The notes beneath the pieces are model-generated. The model had not been told where the DNA came from, did no database searches, and saw only the letters and a program-made list of their open reading frames with translations. From positions 1 to 11,831 of the forward strand of contig WLKR01000018.1 in the NCBI GenBank assembly GCA_009701115.1: a stretch of 11,831 nucleotides of DNA, read 5' to 3'. A program made the position numbers and the translations under genes. Of this stretch, positions 1-7,653 are shown piece after piece; the stretch's first letter is position 1; every line of letters starts with the position of its first letter. Origin of the DNA: Actinomycetota bacterium (GTDB lineage Bacteria; Actinomycetota; Acidimicrobiia; Acidimicrobiales; RAAP-2).

Positions 1-201
1 GCCGAAGATGACAGTTGGGCTACTTGTTTTTGGGGCAACTTTCGTCACGAAGCCGAGATCTTGTCGCTGGCCGGAGTCGCCGCACCGTGGCGCCTGTTCG
101 GCAGCATCTTGATCGGACGTCCTGACGGCAACGACGTGCGCTCGCCATCGCTTAATCGCGATGTGCCGTCACGCACATCGCGTGTTCTACGACTGTCGTG
201 A
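1..201 (+). CDS. Nitroreductase-like protein, C-terminal fragment
   Basis: An open frame enters from the left edge and ends with TGA at 199-201, giving the last 66 residues of a protein. The segment contains WGNFRHEAEI, then a GVAAPWRLFG stretch, then IGRPDG followed by a basic, Ser/Pro-rich tail. This pattern (FWGNFR..E, followed by W.LFG...LGRPDG) resembles the C-terminal end of actinobacterial FMN-dependent nitroreductase-family proteins, where a conserved GxPDG-type segment lies near the end. The active site and FMN-binding N-terminus are outside the window, so the substrate cannot be inferred. Its last 15 bases overlap the end of the convergent pepA gene, so the two genes have no room for a terminator between them. 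The frame is well supported; the family is a recognition from memory of similar C-termini. Confidence 0.6.
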   Translation, partial: AEDDSWATCFWGNFRHEAEILSLAGVAAPWRLFGSILIGRPDGNDVRSPSLNRDVPSRTSRVLRLS

Positions 202-1680
202 GCGCGTAATCAGATACTGCAGCAGGGTGCGAGCACCGAAGGCCGTCGCACCTCGTTGGTAGTACCCACGAGTACTGTCGGCTCGACTCGGTCCGGCAAT
301 ATCGAGGTGAGCCCACGCAACACCATTTGTAAAGTTGCGAAGAAAGAGCGCGGCAACAATGGCGCCCGCGTTACCAGGCTTGCCGAGGTTCTTGAGATCG
401 GCCACGTCGGACTCGAGCTGCGGCTCGTAGCCATCAACGAGTGGAAGTTGCCAGAAGGGTTCGCCGGTTTCAGCGCTTGCCGCCAAGAGACTCGCAGCCA
501 GCACGTCATCGGAGGCGAAGAGAGCACCCATGTCTTCACCGAGTGCCATTACTTGTGCGCCGGTCAATGTGGCGATGTCAATAATTGCGTCCGGTTCGCG
601 TTCCGCGGCCAGGCTCAGGCCGTCGGCCAAGATCAGGCGACCTTCGGCGTCGGGGTTAATAACTTCGACCGTCTTGCCGTTGCGGATCTTGAGCACATCG
701 CCCGGTCGCATGGCTGCCCCGCCGGTCATATTTTCCGTGAGCGGTGCAATGGCCGTTATGCGGATCGGAAGTGCCATTTCGGCCGCCGTTGCCAGCACGG
801 AGATGACGATGGCCGCGCCGGACATGTCGGTCTTCATCGTGGCCATTCCCGCGGCCGTCTTGAGCCAGAGGCCGCCGGTGTCAAACGTCACGCCCTTGCC
901 GACGAGCACGATGTGAGGGGCATCGGGGTGATCGGCGGGTGCATACATGGCCTGGACCAGTCGAGCCGGCTGGGCCGAGCCGAGATTCACGCCCTGCAGT
1001 CCCCCGAGGCGCTCTTCGGCAATCTTGGAGTCCTTCCAGATTTCGATATCAATGTAGGGGATTCCCTCGAGTCGTTCGATGGCGAAATTAGCGAACGACT
1101 TCGGGTGGAGGTCAATAGCCGGCATGTCAATGAGATGCTTAGCCCAGTTCACACCACTCGCCACCAGCGAACCAAGGCGCACGCCTTCGGTGGCGCCGGC
1201 CGTTAACGCTTGTACGTCCGGACCGACCACGATGATGCCAATCGGCGAACTCTCGGGGCCACCCTTATAGGAGTAACTGGCCAGCGTGGCCCCTTCAACC
1301 AGCGCTTGGGCGATGTTGCTCACTGGGCCCGTAGGGGAAATGGAGAGAATCATGGCGGTGGGCACCTTGGGAGTTGCCTTAGCAACCACTGCGCCAATCT
1401 GTCGCCACTGCTCGAGCGAGGTACTGGCACCGTTAGTGACGATAAGCGTCACGGACGTTCCATCAACGTTACGGAAGGTGACCGACGAGCCCAACTTCGC
1501 GCGCAAACCCTGGTGTTCGCACCATTCCGAGGAGATCTCTGAAGGCAGGGTGACACCGTTGACGGTTGCCGGCACGCCAGCGGCCACACTCAGCGAACCG
1601 TCAGCGACCACGAGGGGAATGACCACAGAGGTGAAGCTTGCGAGTTCACTCATTGGAGTTACTGAAACGACACGGGCCAT
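187..1680 (-). CDS. pepA: Leucyl aminopeptidase (M17 family cytosol aminopeptidase)
   Basis: Cytosolic dizinc or dimanganese exopeptidase that removes N-terminal residues from peptides; family members form hexamers. With the start at 1680 the protein has 497 residues, the usual M17 length. The N-terminal macro-like domain covers about 1-160 and the catalytic domain about 170-497. All family active-site residues are present with the same spacing as in E. coli PepA: Lys262 and Asp267 (VGKGVTFDTGG), Lys274, Asp285 (KTDMSGAA), and Asp344, Glu346 and Arg348 (NPDAEGRL). The family consensus NTDAEGRL is changed to NPDAEGRL. The start at 1680 is preferred because AGAGGG lies 8 bases upstream; an in-frame start 21 codons earlier would run into the upstream adenosyltransferase gene. 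The gap to that gene's stop is 19 bases, so the two are probably one operon. The 3' end overlaps the convergent nitroreductase-like gene by 15 bases. Confidence 0.96.
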   Translation of the reverse strand: MARVVSVTPMSELASFTSVVIPLVVADGSLSVAAGVPATVNGVTLPSEISSEWCEHQGLRAKLGSSVTFRNVDGTSVTLIVTNGASTSLEQWRQIGAVVAKATPKVPTAMILSISPTGPVSNIAQALVEGATLASYSYKGGPESSPIGIIVVGPDVQALTAGATEGVRLGSLVASGVNWAKHLIDMPAIDLHPKSFANFAIERLEGIPYIDIEIWKDSKIAEERLGGLQGVNLGSAQPARLVQAMYAPADHPDAPHIVLVGKGVTFDTGGLWLKTAAGMATMKTDMSGAAIVISVLATAAEMALPIRITAIAPLTENMTGGAAMRPGDVLKIRNGKTVEVINPDAEGRLILADGLSLAAEREPDAIIDIATLTGAQVMALGEDMGALFASDDVLAASLLAASAETGEPFWQLPLVDGYEPQLESDVADLKNLGKPGNAGAIVAALFLRNFTNGVAWAHLDIAGPSRADSTRGYYQRGATAFGARTLLQYLITRSRQS

Positions 1681-1688
1681 GCGTATTT

Positions 1689-1694
1689 CCCTCT
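1689..1694 (-). promoter_or_regulatory. Shine-Dalgarno site of pepA
   Basis: On the - strand this reads AGAGGG and lies 8 bases before the ATG at 1680. It is the main reason for choosing that start rather than the upstream in-frame ATG at 1743. It is one of only two clear ribosome binding sites I see in the window. Confidence 0.7.
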
Positions 1695-1699
1695 TTCGA

Positions 1700-2242
1700 T
1701 TACTCCGCGGCGCGAGCCGTTGGGTGATTTGGTCCTTCCGCATAACGGGCCAAGGTCCAAATCAAGTCACTTAAGCGGTTCAAGTACGAAATCACGTGCG
1801 AGTCGGGCAGCGGATAGGTGACCGCGATGCGTTCCGCCCGACGTACCACGGTGCGGGCAACGTCCAAGGAGGCCGAAGCCTGGTTCGCTCCGGGGACAAT
1901 GAACTCCTTGGGCATTTCAATGAGGGCGCTGTAGGCATCAATCTGCACTTCAAGGTGCGAGACCATCTCGGAAGTCACCAACGACTTACCGGCAGTTAGT
2001 TTTGAGCGATTGTCGGGAAGGGTCGCCACCTCGGCCATGAGGACCCATAGGTCCCGCTCAATGTGGATCAGGACCTTGTTGAGCTCCGTGTCGGGACCCT
2101 GGAGTGCCCGGGCCCATCCAATGGCGGCTTGGGCTTCGTCGACGGCGCCGTTGACTTCAATCGGATCGGAACTTTTCGGAACGCGACCACCAAAGTAGAG
2201 GCCCGTAGTTCCATCATCACCGTCGCGGGTATAAATCTTCAT
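1700..2242 (-). CDS. pduO: PduO-type cob(I)alamin adenosyltransferase
   Basis: Transfers the adenosyl group of ATP to cob(I)alamin to form adenosylcobalamin, the cofactor of radical B12 isomerases; family members are cytosolic trimers. The 180-residue protein shows the family signatures in order: an N-terminal TRDGDDGTTGL ATP-binding loop (residues 5-15) followed by GGRVPK; VNGAVDEAQAAIG near residue 30; FIVPGANQASASLDVARTVVRRAER in the C-terminal half, which holds the helix with the conserved arginines; and the terminal SYLNRLSDLIWTLARY segment. A start 21 codons upstream (2305) is possible in frame, but the ATG at 2242 places the TRxGDDGTTGL motif at the usual distance from the N-terminus. 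No good Shine-Dalgarno is seen; a TACGCT box 6 bases upstream suggests a leaderless mRNA. A GTG directly before the ATG is an alternative start. The gene is first in an operon with pepA and divergent from metH. Confidence 0.93.
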   Translation of the reverse strand: MKIYTRDGDDGTTGLYFGGRVPKSSDPIEVNGAVDEAQAAIGWARALQGPDTELNKVLIHIERDLWVLMAEVATLPDNRSKLTAGKSLVTSEMVSHLEVQIDAYSALIEMPKEFIVPGANQASASLDVARTVVRRAERIAVTYPLPDSHVISYLNRLSDLIWTLARYAEGPNHPTARAAE

Positions 2243-2248
2243 CACCAA

Positions 2249-2254
2249 AGCGTA
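2249..2254 (-). promoter_or_regulatory. Putative -10 box of the adenosyltransferase gene (leaderless)
   Basis: On the - strand TACGCT fits the actinobacterial TANNNT -10 consensus. It ends 6 bases before the ATG, so transcription would start at or next to the start codon. No convincing -35 hexamer was found. Confidence 0.4.
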
Positions 2255-2320
2255 CCGTCGCCCCCAATAGCTACCCCGCACCCGACGAGGTATTCCGAGG
2301 GTCACTAAGAGCCGAAACGG

Positions 2321-2326
2321 TAGCCT
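2321..2326 (+). promoter_or_regulatory. Putative -10 box of metH
   Basis: TAGCCT fits TANNNT and ends 12 bases before the metH ATG at 2339, predicting a leader of only about 5 bases. No Shine-Dalgarno and no clear -35 are visible. The 96-bp divergent region between 2243 and 2338 also holds GCTACC at 2270-2275 and its reverse complement GGTAGC at 2319-2324, a weak candidate operator pair. Confidence 0.3.
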
Positions 2327-2338
2327 TGAGTCATCTCC

Positions 2339-5300
2339 ATGACTACCCTGCCCCCTTTCAAGCGACCCAGTGCCAGCGACCCCTATCTCGCCGCACTGGC
2401 CCAGCGTGCCTTGATTTTTGACGGGGCCACGGGAACCAATCTCCAGTTGCAGAACCTCACCGCAGCCGACTTCGGCGGCGACGACCTCGAAGGTTGCAAC
2501 GAACTTCTAGTCCTGACTCGACCCGACGCGATTGAGCGTCTTCACCGGTCATTTCTCGATGTGGGCGTTGACGTCATCGAGACCAACTCATTCGGCTCCT
2601 TCTCCTTAGTCCTAGCGGAATACGGCATAGCCGAAAAGGCCCACGAACTCGCAATTACCTCCGCCCAGATTGCTCGCCGCGTCGCCGACGAGTACTCCAC
2701 CGCCAACTCACCGAAGTTTGTGGCCGGATCCATTGGGCCCGGAACGAAATTCCCCACGTTGGGGCAAATCTCGTACGACGAGCTCTCCGCCTCCTACGAA
2801 GAGCTGGCCTACGGACTTCTCGAAGGTGGCGTCGACCTCCTGCTCGTTGAGACCATGTTTGACCTCCTTTCTGGCAAGGCCGCCATCAACGCCTGTCACC
2901 GAGCGATGGCTCGCCACGGACGTATCGTGCCGATTCAGGCCCAAGTCACGATTGAGCTCACGGGTCGCATGCTGCCCGGTACCGAGATTGGCTCGGCGAT
3001 CACCTCACTCCTCCCACTCGGTATTGATGTCCTGGGGCTGAACTGCGCCACCGGTCCCGTCGAGATGCACGAGCCTCTCCGCCAGCTTTCAGACACCGCA
3101 CCCGTGCCCTTGGCCTGTCTGCCTAATGCTGGTCTGCCGAGCGTGGTGGACGGCAAGATGCACTACGACCTCACGCCTGATGGTCTGGCCGAACACCTCG
3201 CCCGATTCGTGGCCGATTACGGCGTCGCCGCCGTGGGGGGATGCTGTGGCACCACCCCCGAACACCTCGCCCGAGTCGTTGAAGAAGTTGGCAAGGTCAC
3301 CCGCGCCGAGCGCAATCCCGTCTTTGAACCTTCCGTCTCGTCGATTTACTCCTCGACCTCGTACCACCAAGATCGGTCGGTTCTCTTGGTAGGTGAGCGC
3401 ACCAACGCCAACGGTTCCAAGAAGTTCCGGGAGGCCATGCTCGATGGCGATTGGGACACCTGCGTCGACATGGCCCGTGATCAGATCAAGGAAGGCGCCC
3501 ACATCTTGGACGTCTGCGTGGACTACACGGGCGCTGACGGTATTGCGGATATGGATGCACTTATGTCTCGCCTCGCCACTCAGGCCTCCGTCCCGATCAT
3601 GGTGGACACCACTGAAATCGCGACGGCGCGTGCCGCATTGACCTGGCTCGGTGGCAAGGCGATCTTGAACTCCGTCAACCTCGAAGAGGGCGAAGGCCCC
3701 GGCACCCGTTTGGACGGCTTTTTGTCACTGGCGGCTGAGTTCGGTTCTGCCGTAGTGGCCACCTGCATTGACGAAGTCGGCCAAGCCCGCACCGCGGAGT
3801 GGAAGGTTCGAGCCGCCACGAACATCACCAACCTCGCCGTTGAGAAGTATGGACTCGACCCACGAGATATTTTGATCGACCCTCTCGCACTTCCCCTCTC
3901 GACGGGAATGGAAGAGTCTCGCCGTGACGGCATTGAGACTCTCGAAGCGATTCGACGGATCAAGGCTGAACTCCCGGGGGTTCAAACCATCCTGGGACTC
4001 TCGAACATCTCCTTTGGACTAAACCCGGCCGCCCGCCAGGCACTCAACTCGGTCTTTTTACACGAAGCGTCAGAAGCGGGCCTCGACTCCGCCATCGTTC
4101 ACGCGTCGAAGATCGTCCCCTTGGCCCGCATTGACGATGCGGTGCGAACGGCCTGCCTAGACCTCATCTACGACCGCCGCACGGAAGAGTACGACCCCCT
4201 GCGCAAGTTGATCGACCTCTTTGAGGGCGTCAAAGTTACTGATACCTCCAAGAGCAACCTTGACGACCTACCCCTGCGCGACCGCTTGCGTCGTCGCATC
4301 ATCGACGGCGTGCGCACCGGACTCGAAGCGGACCTCAACGCGGCGATGGACGAGGGAATAAAGCCGCTTGAGATTGTTAATGACATCCTGCTTGACGGCA
4401 TGAAGGAAGTCGGCGAGCTCTTCGCTACAGGAGAGATGCAACTCCCCTTCGTGCTGCAGAGCGCAGAAACCATGAAGTCCGCCGTGGCGCACCTCGAACC
4501 GTTTATGGAAAAGTCCGACCAGGGCGGTCGCGGCAAAGTCGTCTTGGCCACCGTCAAGGGTGACGTCCACGATATTGGCAAGAACTTGGTCGACATCATC
4601 TTGACCAACAACGGCTACGAAGTCATCAACTTGGGTATCAAGGTCGGCATCAACGAAATGTTGGCTGCGGTCGATGAGCACAAGGCTGACGCCTTGGGTA
4701 TGAGTGGCCTCCTCGTGAAGTCGACGCTCATCATGCGCGAGAACCTGCAAGTGATGAACGAGCTGGGTTACTCAGATCTGCCCGTGCTTTTGGGCGGCGC
4801 TGCCCTTACTCGTACCTATGTCGAGCGCGACCTTCGAGAGATCTATAACGGTCGACTCTTCTACGGCAAGGATGCCTTTGAGGGACTACGCGTTCTTGAC
4901 CGTTTGGGAGAACTCAAGAAGACCAATGAAGTCGACGACCTCTTTGGTCGCGAGATCTCCGAGCGTAAGGTTCCCCGTCGCAGCCGTGACGGCATGGCTC
5001 CAAAGCCCGAGGGCTTGCCACCCCGTAGCCCCGACGTTGCGGATAACAATGAACTCTTCACGCCCCCGTTCCTCGGATCACGGGTGGCCAAGGGCATGTC
5101 CATCGATGAGATTTCAGAGTTCCTGAACCTCACGGCCCTCTTTCGCAACCAGTGGGGCTTTCGCCCCGAAGGCGACGAAGATGACAACGCCTTCAAGACC
5201 CGCGTGCGAGCCACCTTGCGCGAGCAGCTCGCGATTGCTAAGGCCGAGAATCTGCTCAACCCTCAGGTTGTATGGGGACACTTCCCCGTCGCGGCCGATG

Positions 5301-5839
5301 GCGATGACCTCGTGGTCTTTACTGACGACACACGGACGACCGAGCAGACCCGCTTTGTATTCCCACGCCAGCACAAAGAACCATTCATGTGCATCTCAGA
5401 CTTCTTCCGCTCCGTTCAGAGTGGTGACAAGGACTACGCCAGCTTCATGCTGGTAACCATGGGCTCACGCGTCAGTGAACGCTGTCAAGAACTCTTTGCC
5501 GAGGACCGCTACACGGACTATCTCATGCTGCACGGTCTCGGCGTAGAAATGGCCGAAGCACTCGCCGAACTCTGGCACAAGCGCATTCGCGAAGAATTGG
5601 GTTTTGTTGATCAGGACGGACCCACGCTCACTGGTCTTTTCCGTCAGCAGTATCGAGGTGGCCGCTACTCGTGGGGCTACCCCGCGTGCCCCGACCTCAC
5701 CGACAATGCCAAGGTCGCCGAGTTACTTGGTGCGGGACGAATTGGTGTTGAGGTCTCGGAAGGTTTCCAGCTCCACCCCGAGCAAACAACCGACGCCATT
5801 ATCTGCCATCACCCGCAGTCGAAGTACTTCGTTGCCTGA
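2339..5839 (+). CDS. metH: Cobalamin-dependent methionine synthase
   Basis: Transfers the methyl group of 5-methyltetrahydrofolate through cobalamin to homocysteine, giving methionine and tetrahydrofolate. The 1166-residue protein is complete and near the usual 1170-1230. Domains in order are: homocysteine-binding barrel (about 10-320) with zinc ligands Cys236 (GLNCATGP) and Cys302/Cys303 (GGCCGTTPEH); pterin-binding barrel (about 345-610, opening with LLVGERTNANGS); the cap before the cobalamin domain (about 640-730); the cobalamin Rossmann domain (about 733-860) with GDVHDIGKN, in which His744 is the lower axial cobalt ligand; and the AdoMet reactivation domain (about 900-1166) with RGGRYSWGYPACPD at 1107-1119. 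The RYSxGYPACPD form and the Pro/Arg-rich linker at about 870-905 are typical of actinobacterial MetH. The ATG at 2339 has no Shine-Dalgarno and is probably read from a very short leader. A hairpin follows the stop. The gene is divergent from the adenosyltransferase-pepA operon. Confidence 0.98.
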   Translation: MTTLPPFKRPSASDPYLAALAQRALIFDGATGTNLQLQNLTAADFGGDDLEGCNELLVLTRPDAIERLHRSFLDVGVDVIETNSFGSFSLVLAEYGIAEKAHELAITSAQIARRVADEYSTANSPKFVAGSIGPGTKFPTLGQISYDELSASYEELAYGLLEGGVDLLLVETMFDLLSGKAAINACHRAMARHGRIVPIQAQVTIELTGRMLPGTEIGSAITSLLPLGIDVLGLNCATGPVEMHEPLRQLSDTAPVPLACLPNAGLPSVVDGKMHYDLTPDGLAEHLARFVADYGVAAVGGCCGTTPEHLARVVEEVGKVTRAERNPVFEPSVSSIYSSTSYHQDRSVLLVGERTNANGSKKFREAMLDGDWDTCVDMARDQIKEGAHILDVCVDYTGADGIADMDALMSRLATQASVPIMVDTTEIATARAALTWLGGKAILNSVNLEEGEGPGTRLDGFLSLAAEFGSAVVATCIDEVGQARTAEWKVRAATNITNLAVEKYGLDPRDILIDPLALPLSTGMEESRRDGIETLEAIRRIKAELPGVQTILGLSNISFGLNPAARQALNSVFLHEASEAGLDSAIVHASKIVPLARIDDAVRTACLDLIYDRRTEEYDPLRKLIDLFEGVKVTDTSKSNLDDLPLRDRLRRRIIDGVRTGLEADLNAAMDEGIKPLEIVNDILLDGMKEVGELFATGEMQLPFVLQSAETMKSAVAHLEPFMEKSDQGGRGKVVLATVKGDVHDIGKNLVDIILTNNGYEVINLGIKVGINEMLAAVDEHKADALGMSGLLVKSTLIMRENLQVMNELGYSDLPVLLGGAALTRTYVERDLREIYNGRLFYGKDAFEGLRVLDRLGELKKTNEVDDLFGREISERKVPRRSRDGMAPKPEGLPPRSPDVADNNELFTPPFLGSRVAKGMSIDEISEFLNLTALFRNQWGFRPEGDEDDNAFKTRVRATLREQLAIAKAENLLNPQVVWGHFPVAADGDDLVVFTDDTRTTEQTRFVFPRQHKEPFMCISDFFRSVQSGDKDYASFMLVTMGSRVSERCQELFAEDRYTDYLMLHGLGVEMAEALAELWHKRIREELGFVDQDGPTLTGLFRQQYRGGRYSWGYPACPDLTDNAKVAELLGAGRIGVEVSEGFQLHPEQTTDAIICHHPQSKYFVA

Positions 5840-5843
5840 TTGA

Positions 5844-5872
5844 ACACAACTCATTCGCAGATTGAGTTGTGT
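5844..5872 (+). terminator. Hairpin terminator after metH
   Basis: ACACAACTCA (5844-5853) pairs perfectly with TGAGTTGTGT (5863-5872), a 10-bp stem with a 9-base loop starting 4 bases after the metH stop codon. There is no U-tract; instead a 10-bp palindrome, AACAATTGTT, follows at 5873-5882. The position right behind a long gene supports a terminator, of the U-tract-free form common in Actinobacteria. Confidence 0.65.
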
Positions 5873-5991
5873 AACAATTGTTCGGAAGACTCATCTTGAG
5901 GTCGCCAGGTTGCGCATTCATCCACGCCTCGAAAATGTTCTCAGGACATGTCCATCCTGGCATCGTCGTATTCCAAGATCGACTGCAGCAA

Positions 5992-6029
5992 GCTGAACGA
6001 CAGGCTGAACGACAGGCTGAACGACAGGC
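5992..6029. repeat. Tandem repeat of 12 bp, three copies plus a partial
   Basis: The unit GCTGAACGACAG occurs three times without mismatch (5992-6003, 6004-6015, 6016-6027) and is followed by GC of a fourth copy. It ends 6 bases before the putative -10 box of the SGNH gene, so it lies where a -35 element and activator sites would be. In the + strand frame of the gene it would encode repeated LNDR, but it is probably upstream of the true start. Confidence 0.9.
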
Positions 6030-6035
6030 GAGTGT

Positions 6036-6041
6036 TAGCAT
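6036..6041 (+). promoter_or_regulatory. Putative -10 box of the SGNH gene
   Basis: TAGCAT fits TANNNT and ends 8 bases before the ATG at 6050, predicting a leaderless or nearly leaderless mRNA. No TTGACA-like -35 is found at 16-18 bases upstream, because that space is filled by the 12-bp tandem repeats. Confidence 0.4.
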
Positions 6042-6049
6042 TTACCGCT

Positions 6050-7039
6050 ATGCCACGTAAACGAATTACTTCGTGTTTGGCATTCGTAAGTTTTGCGTTG
6101 ATCATCCTGTTTTCAGCTGAAAGTCACGCCACGGCCACCACTACCACTCAACCCACGCCACTGGCACAGGTAAGGGCACTGCTGACAAATGGTATTCAAG
6201 CCACGAAGGCACCGGGGGTAATGATTCCTCCAGTGAGCAGCTGGGCCACATCAAGTCTGCAAACGGGTCCAACCAACCTGTGCTGGACACAACTCAAGAG
6301 CTCCACGACTACTCCAACGTGCGAATTTGGCAATACCTCGAGCACGAAAGTGGTCGCTCTCGTCGGCGACTCACAACTCTGGATGTGGGTTCCAGGGTTT
6401 GATCTTTGGGCCAAGCAAAAAGGTTGGAAGATTGTTGTCTTTTCCAAGGCCTCATGCCCACCATGGATTGACGCTCAGCAGGCGTATTACGACCACAGCC
6501 CATTTCCGGAGTGCGGTCAGTACCAAAAGTGGGCAAATGCAGCGATCAATGCCCTCCATCCGAAGCTCATCATTGCCGCGGGTCTGCAACCCCAATGGCC
6601 CAAGAGTTTCTGCACGAAGTGCACGCCAGCTCAAATTGATTCAATTTTCAGACAAGGCGTTAAATCATTCGTCACCGCAGTAGCCCCGTCTCACGCCCGA
6701 GTCGCAATGCTTGCCCCATCGGTGTCCTACTACTACGGCGCTGGGATTCAAGCCCCCAGCTGCGTGGTCAAAAACTTAAACAACCTGCACGTGTGCAACA
6801 CCAAAAAAATTGCTCAACTGGGTTCGTACAAGTGGGGCCTCTCGTATTCAGCCCTGGCGATACCAAAGGGAACCTTCTGGATCGACACCCAGCAGCTTCT
6901 CTGCGTCAACGGCGTATGCCCAATGACGGCGGGTCAATATCTCATATACAAGGACAACGATCACGTCACCCGAGAGTGGGCGATAAAGAGTGCTCCTGCT
7001 CTGACGCAATTGCTTTCCGTCGTCTCAGCTGGGCTCTGA
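6050..7039 (+). CDS. Secreted stand-alone SGNH-fold protein
   Basis: A predicted 329-residue exported protein. It begins with a basic n-region (MPRKR), a hydrophobic stretch at about 8-23 and a likely signal peptidase site after SHATA (residue 29), followed by a Thr/Pro-rich spacer. The rest resembles the SGNH domain usually fused behind the membrane acyltransferase-3 domain of OafA-like O-acyltransferases. Block I is VALVGDSQLW with Ser108 as nucleophile, and the C-terminal block is KDNDHVT with Asp302 and His305 as the other members of the triad, preceded by the CP....G.YLIYKD pattern of that subfamily. No membrane acyltransferase domain is present. Ten cysteines in the mature part (78, 91, 136, 155, 188, 191, 238, 249, 285, 290) suggest disulfides in an extracytoplasmic protein. 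An esterase or O-acyltransferase role on surface glycans is inference. An upstream in-frame ATG at 5948 is less likely: it would put the tandem repeats in front of the signal peptide and bury the latter. Confidence 0.8.
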   Translation: MPRKRITSCLAFVSFALIILFSAESHATATTTTQPTPLAQVRALLTNGIQATKAPGVMIPPVSSWATSSLQTGPTNLCWTQLKSSTTTPTCEFGNTSSTKVVALVGDSQLWMWVPGFDLWAKQKGWKIVVFSKASCPPWIDAQQAYYDHSPFPECGQYQKWANAAINALHPKLIIAAGLQPQWPKSFCTKCTPAQIDSIFRQGVKSFVTAVAPSHARVAMLAPSVSYYYGAGIQAPSCVVKNLNNLHVCNTKKIAQLGSYKWGLSYSALAIPKGTFWIDTQQLLCVNGVCPMTAGQYLIYKDNDHVTREWAIKSAPALTQLLSVVSAGL

Positions 7040-7064
7040 GCCTTACGTCTAATTTCAAAGACGA

Positions 7065-7094
7065 AATCTCGAGTGCTACCTCGGGGTCGAGATT
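7065..7094 (+). terminator. Hairpin after the SGNH gene
   Basis: AATCTCGA (7065-7072) pairs with TCGAGATT (7087-7094), an 8-bp perfect stem with a 14-base loop, 25 bases after the SGNH stop codon. No U-tract follows. A plausible terminator, though the loop is long. Confidence 0.45.
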
Positions 7095-7182
7095 GGCTTA
7101 GATCGGACTGGTCTTGGATGAAAAGAGTATAGAAATTCGTTCACCAGTCGCTGAGCGAAGAACCTCAAACTCTGAGGCACCG

Positions 7183-7212
7183 TCAGTGGCTTTACCTATA
7201 GGAAGCCACTGA
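7183..7212. terminator. Hairpin between convergent genes
   Basis: TCAGTGGCTT (7183-7192) pairs with AAGCCACTGA (7203-7212), a 10-bp perfect stem enclosing the palindrome CCTATAGG. It includes the stop codon and last codons of the small secreted protein on the - strand and faces the SGNH gene on the + strand, so it may stop transcription from both sides. No U-tract is present in either direction. Confidence 0.6.
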
Positions 7213-7647
7213 AGTGCGCCACATTACGAAACCACGCTTGTCTTGGTTGTAGCAAGAGACGGTGTCCACCGCGAGATCGCATGTCAACGGGCCATCAATG
7301 ACGCGCGTGCCCGCTTTGAGGAATCCCGTTCCGAGACCAGGATTCCCCAAGCAGCTGCCGCTGTCACAGAGCTTCCACGTTCCGTCCTCTTCCATATGGA
7401 TGGAGCGATTTGTTGAAACGGACTGGCAGTACGCATACGTACCGAGCGCCGGGGAATGTGAGACTTCGCACTGCAAATCAGAGGCCGGGGCAAAGAATTC
7501 ATAGGCATGCTCTGATCCGACACGTAGCTGGTGGGTCGGGTGAAAACTAGCTGGACGGGTTGTCATCATCGCGATAGCCCCACCAATCAAGACCGCGGCC
7601 AAGAGAAAGACGATGGACCGCGATCGGGACTTGGTGAAAAGGTTCAT
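7192..7647 (-). CDS. Small six-cysteine secreted protein (DUF6636-like)
   Basis: A 151-residue protein with a basic N-terminus and one hydrophobic segment (about residues 11-30), either a signal peptide or a membrane anchor. The exported part has six cysteines (60, 74, 94, 99, 123, 132), enough for three disulfides. The layout YEFFAPASDLQC, then W..C near residue 92, then GPLTCDL and VSCYNQDKRGFVMWR near the end matches the pattern I associate with actinobacterial DUF6636-type secreted proteins (F.TPS..I.C ... GP.TC ... V.C.N..GHGF...R). Their function is unknown to me. The start at 7647 has no Shine-Dalgarno but a TANNNT box 6 bases upstream. The gene lies downstream of, and in the same direction as, the CocE-like hydrolase gene, separated by two perfect hairpins, so it is probably transcribed on its own. 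Confidence 0.72.
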   Translation of the reverse strand: MNLFTKSRSRSIVFLLAAVLIGGAIAMMTTRPASFHPTHQLRVGSEHAYEFFAPASDLQCEVSHSPALGTYAYCQSVSTNRSIHMEEDGTWKLCDSGSCLGNPGLGTGFLKAGTRVIDGPLTCDLAVDTVSCYNQDKRGFVMWRTSVASYR

Positions 7648-7653
7648 AGGCAG

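Noticed and set aside
256..1206. Long open frame (316 codons) on the + strand inside pepA
   Set aside because: The opposite strand encodes a full-length PepA with all catalytic residues. The + strand frame has no recognisable domain and reads like a codon-bias shadow.
2243..2338. Cobalamin or SAM riboswitch before the adenosyltransferase gene or metH
   Set aside because: The gap is only 96 bp, shorter than a cobalamin riboswitch. I see no B12-box-like segment or SAM-riboswitch pattern, and both starts appear nearly leaderless.
5992..6029. Small CRISPR array
   Set aside because: The 12-bp units are directly adjacent without spacers, and no cas gene is near.
5948..6049. Upstream ATG giving a 363-residue version of the SGNH protein
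   Set aside because: It would place 34 charged residues, mostly repeat-encoded, before a good signal peptide. The ATG at 6050 has a well-placed -10 box.
7161..7175. Small hairpin CCTCA/TGAGG after the SGNH gene
   Set aside because: A 5-bp stem next to two stronger hairpins adds no support.
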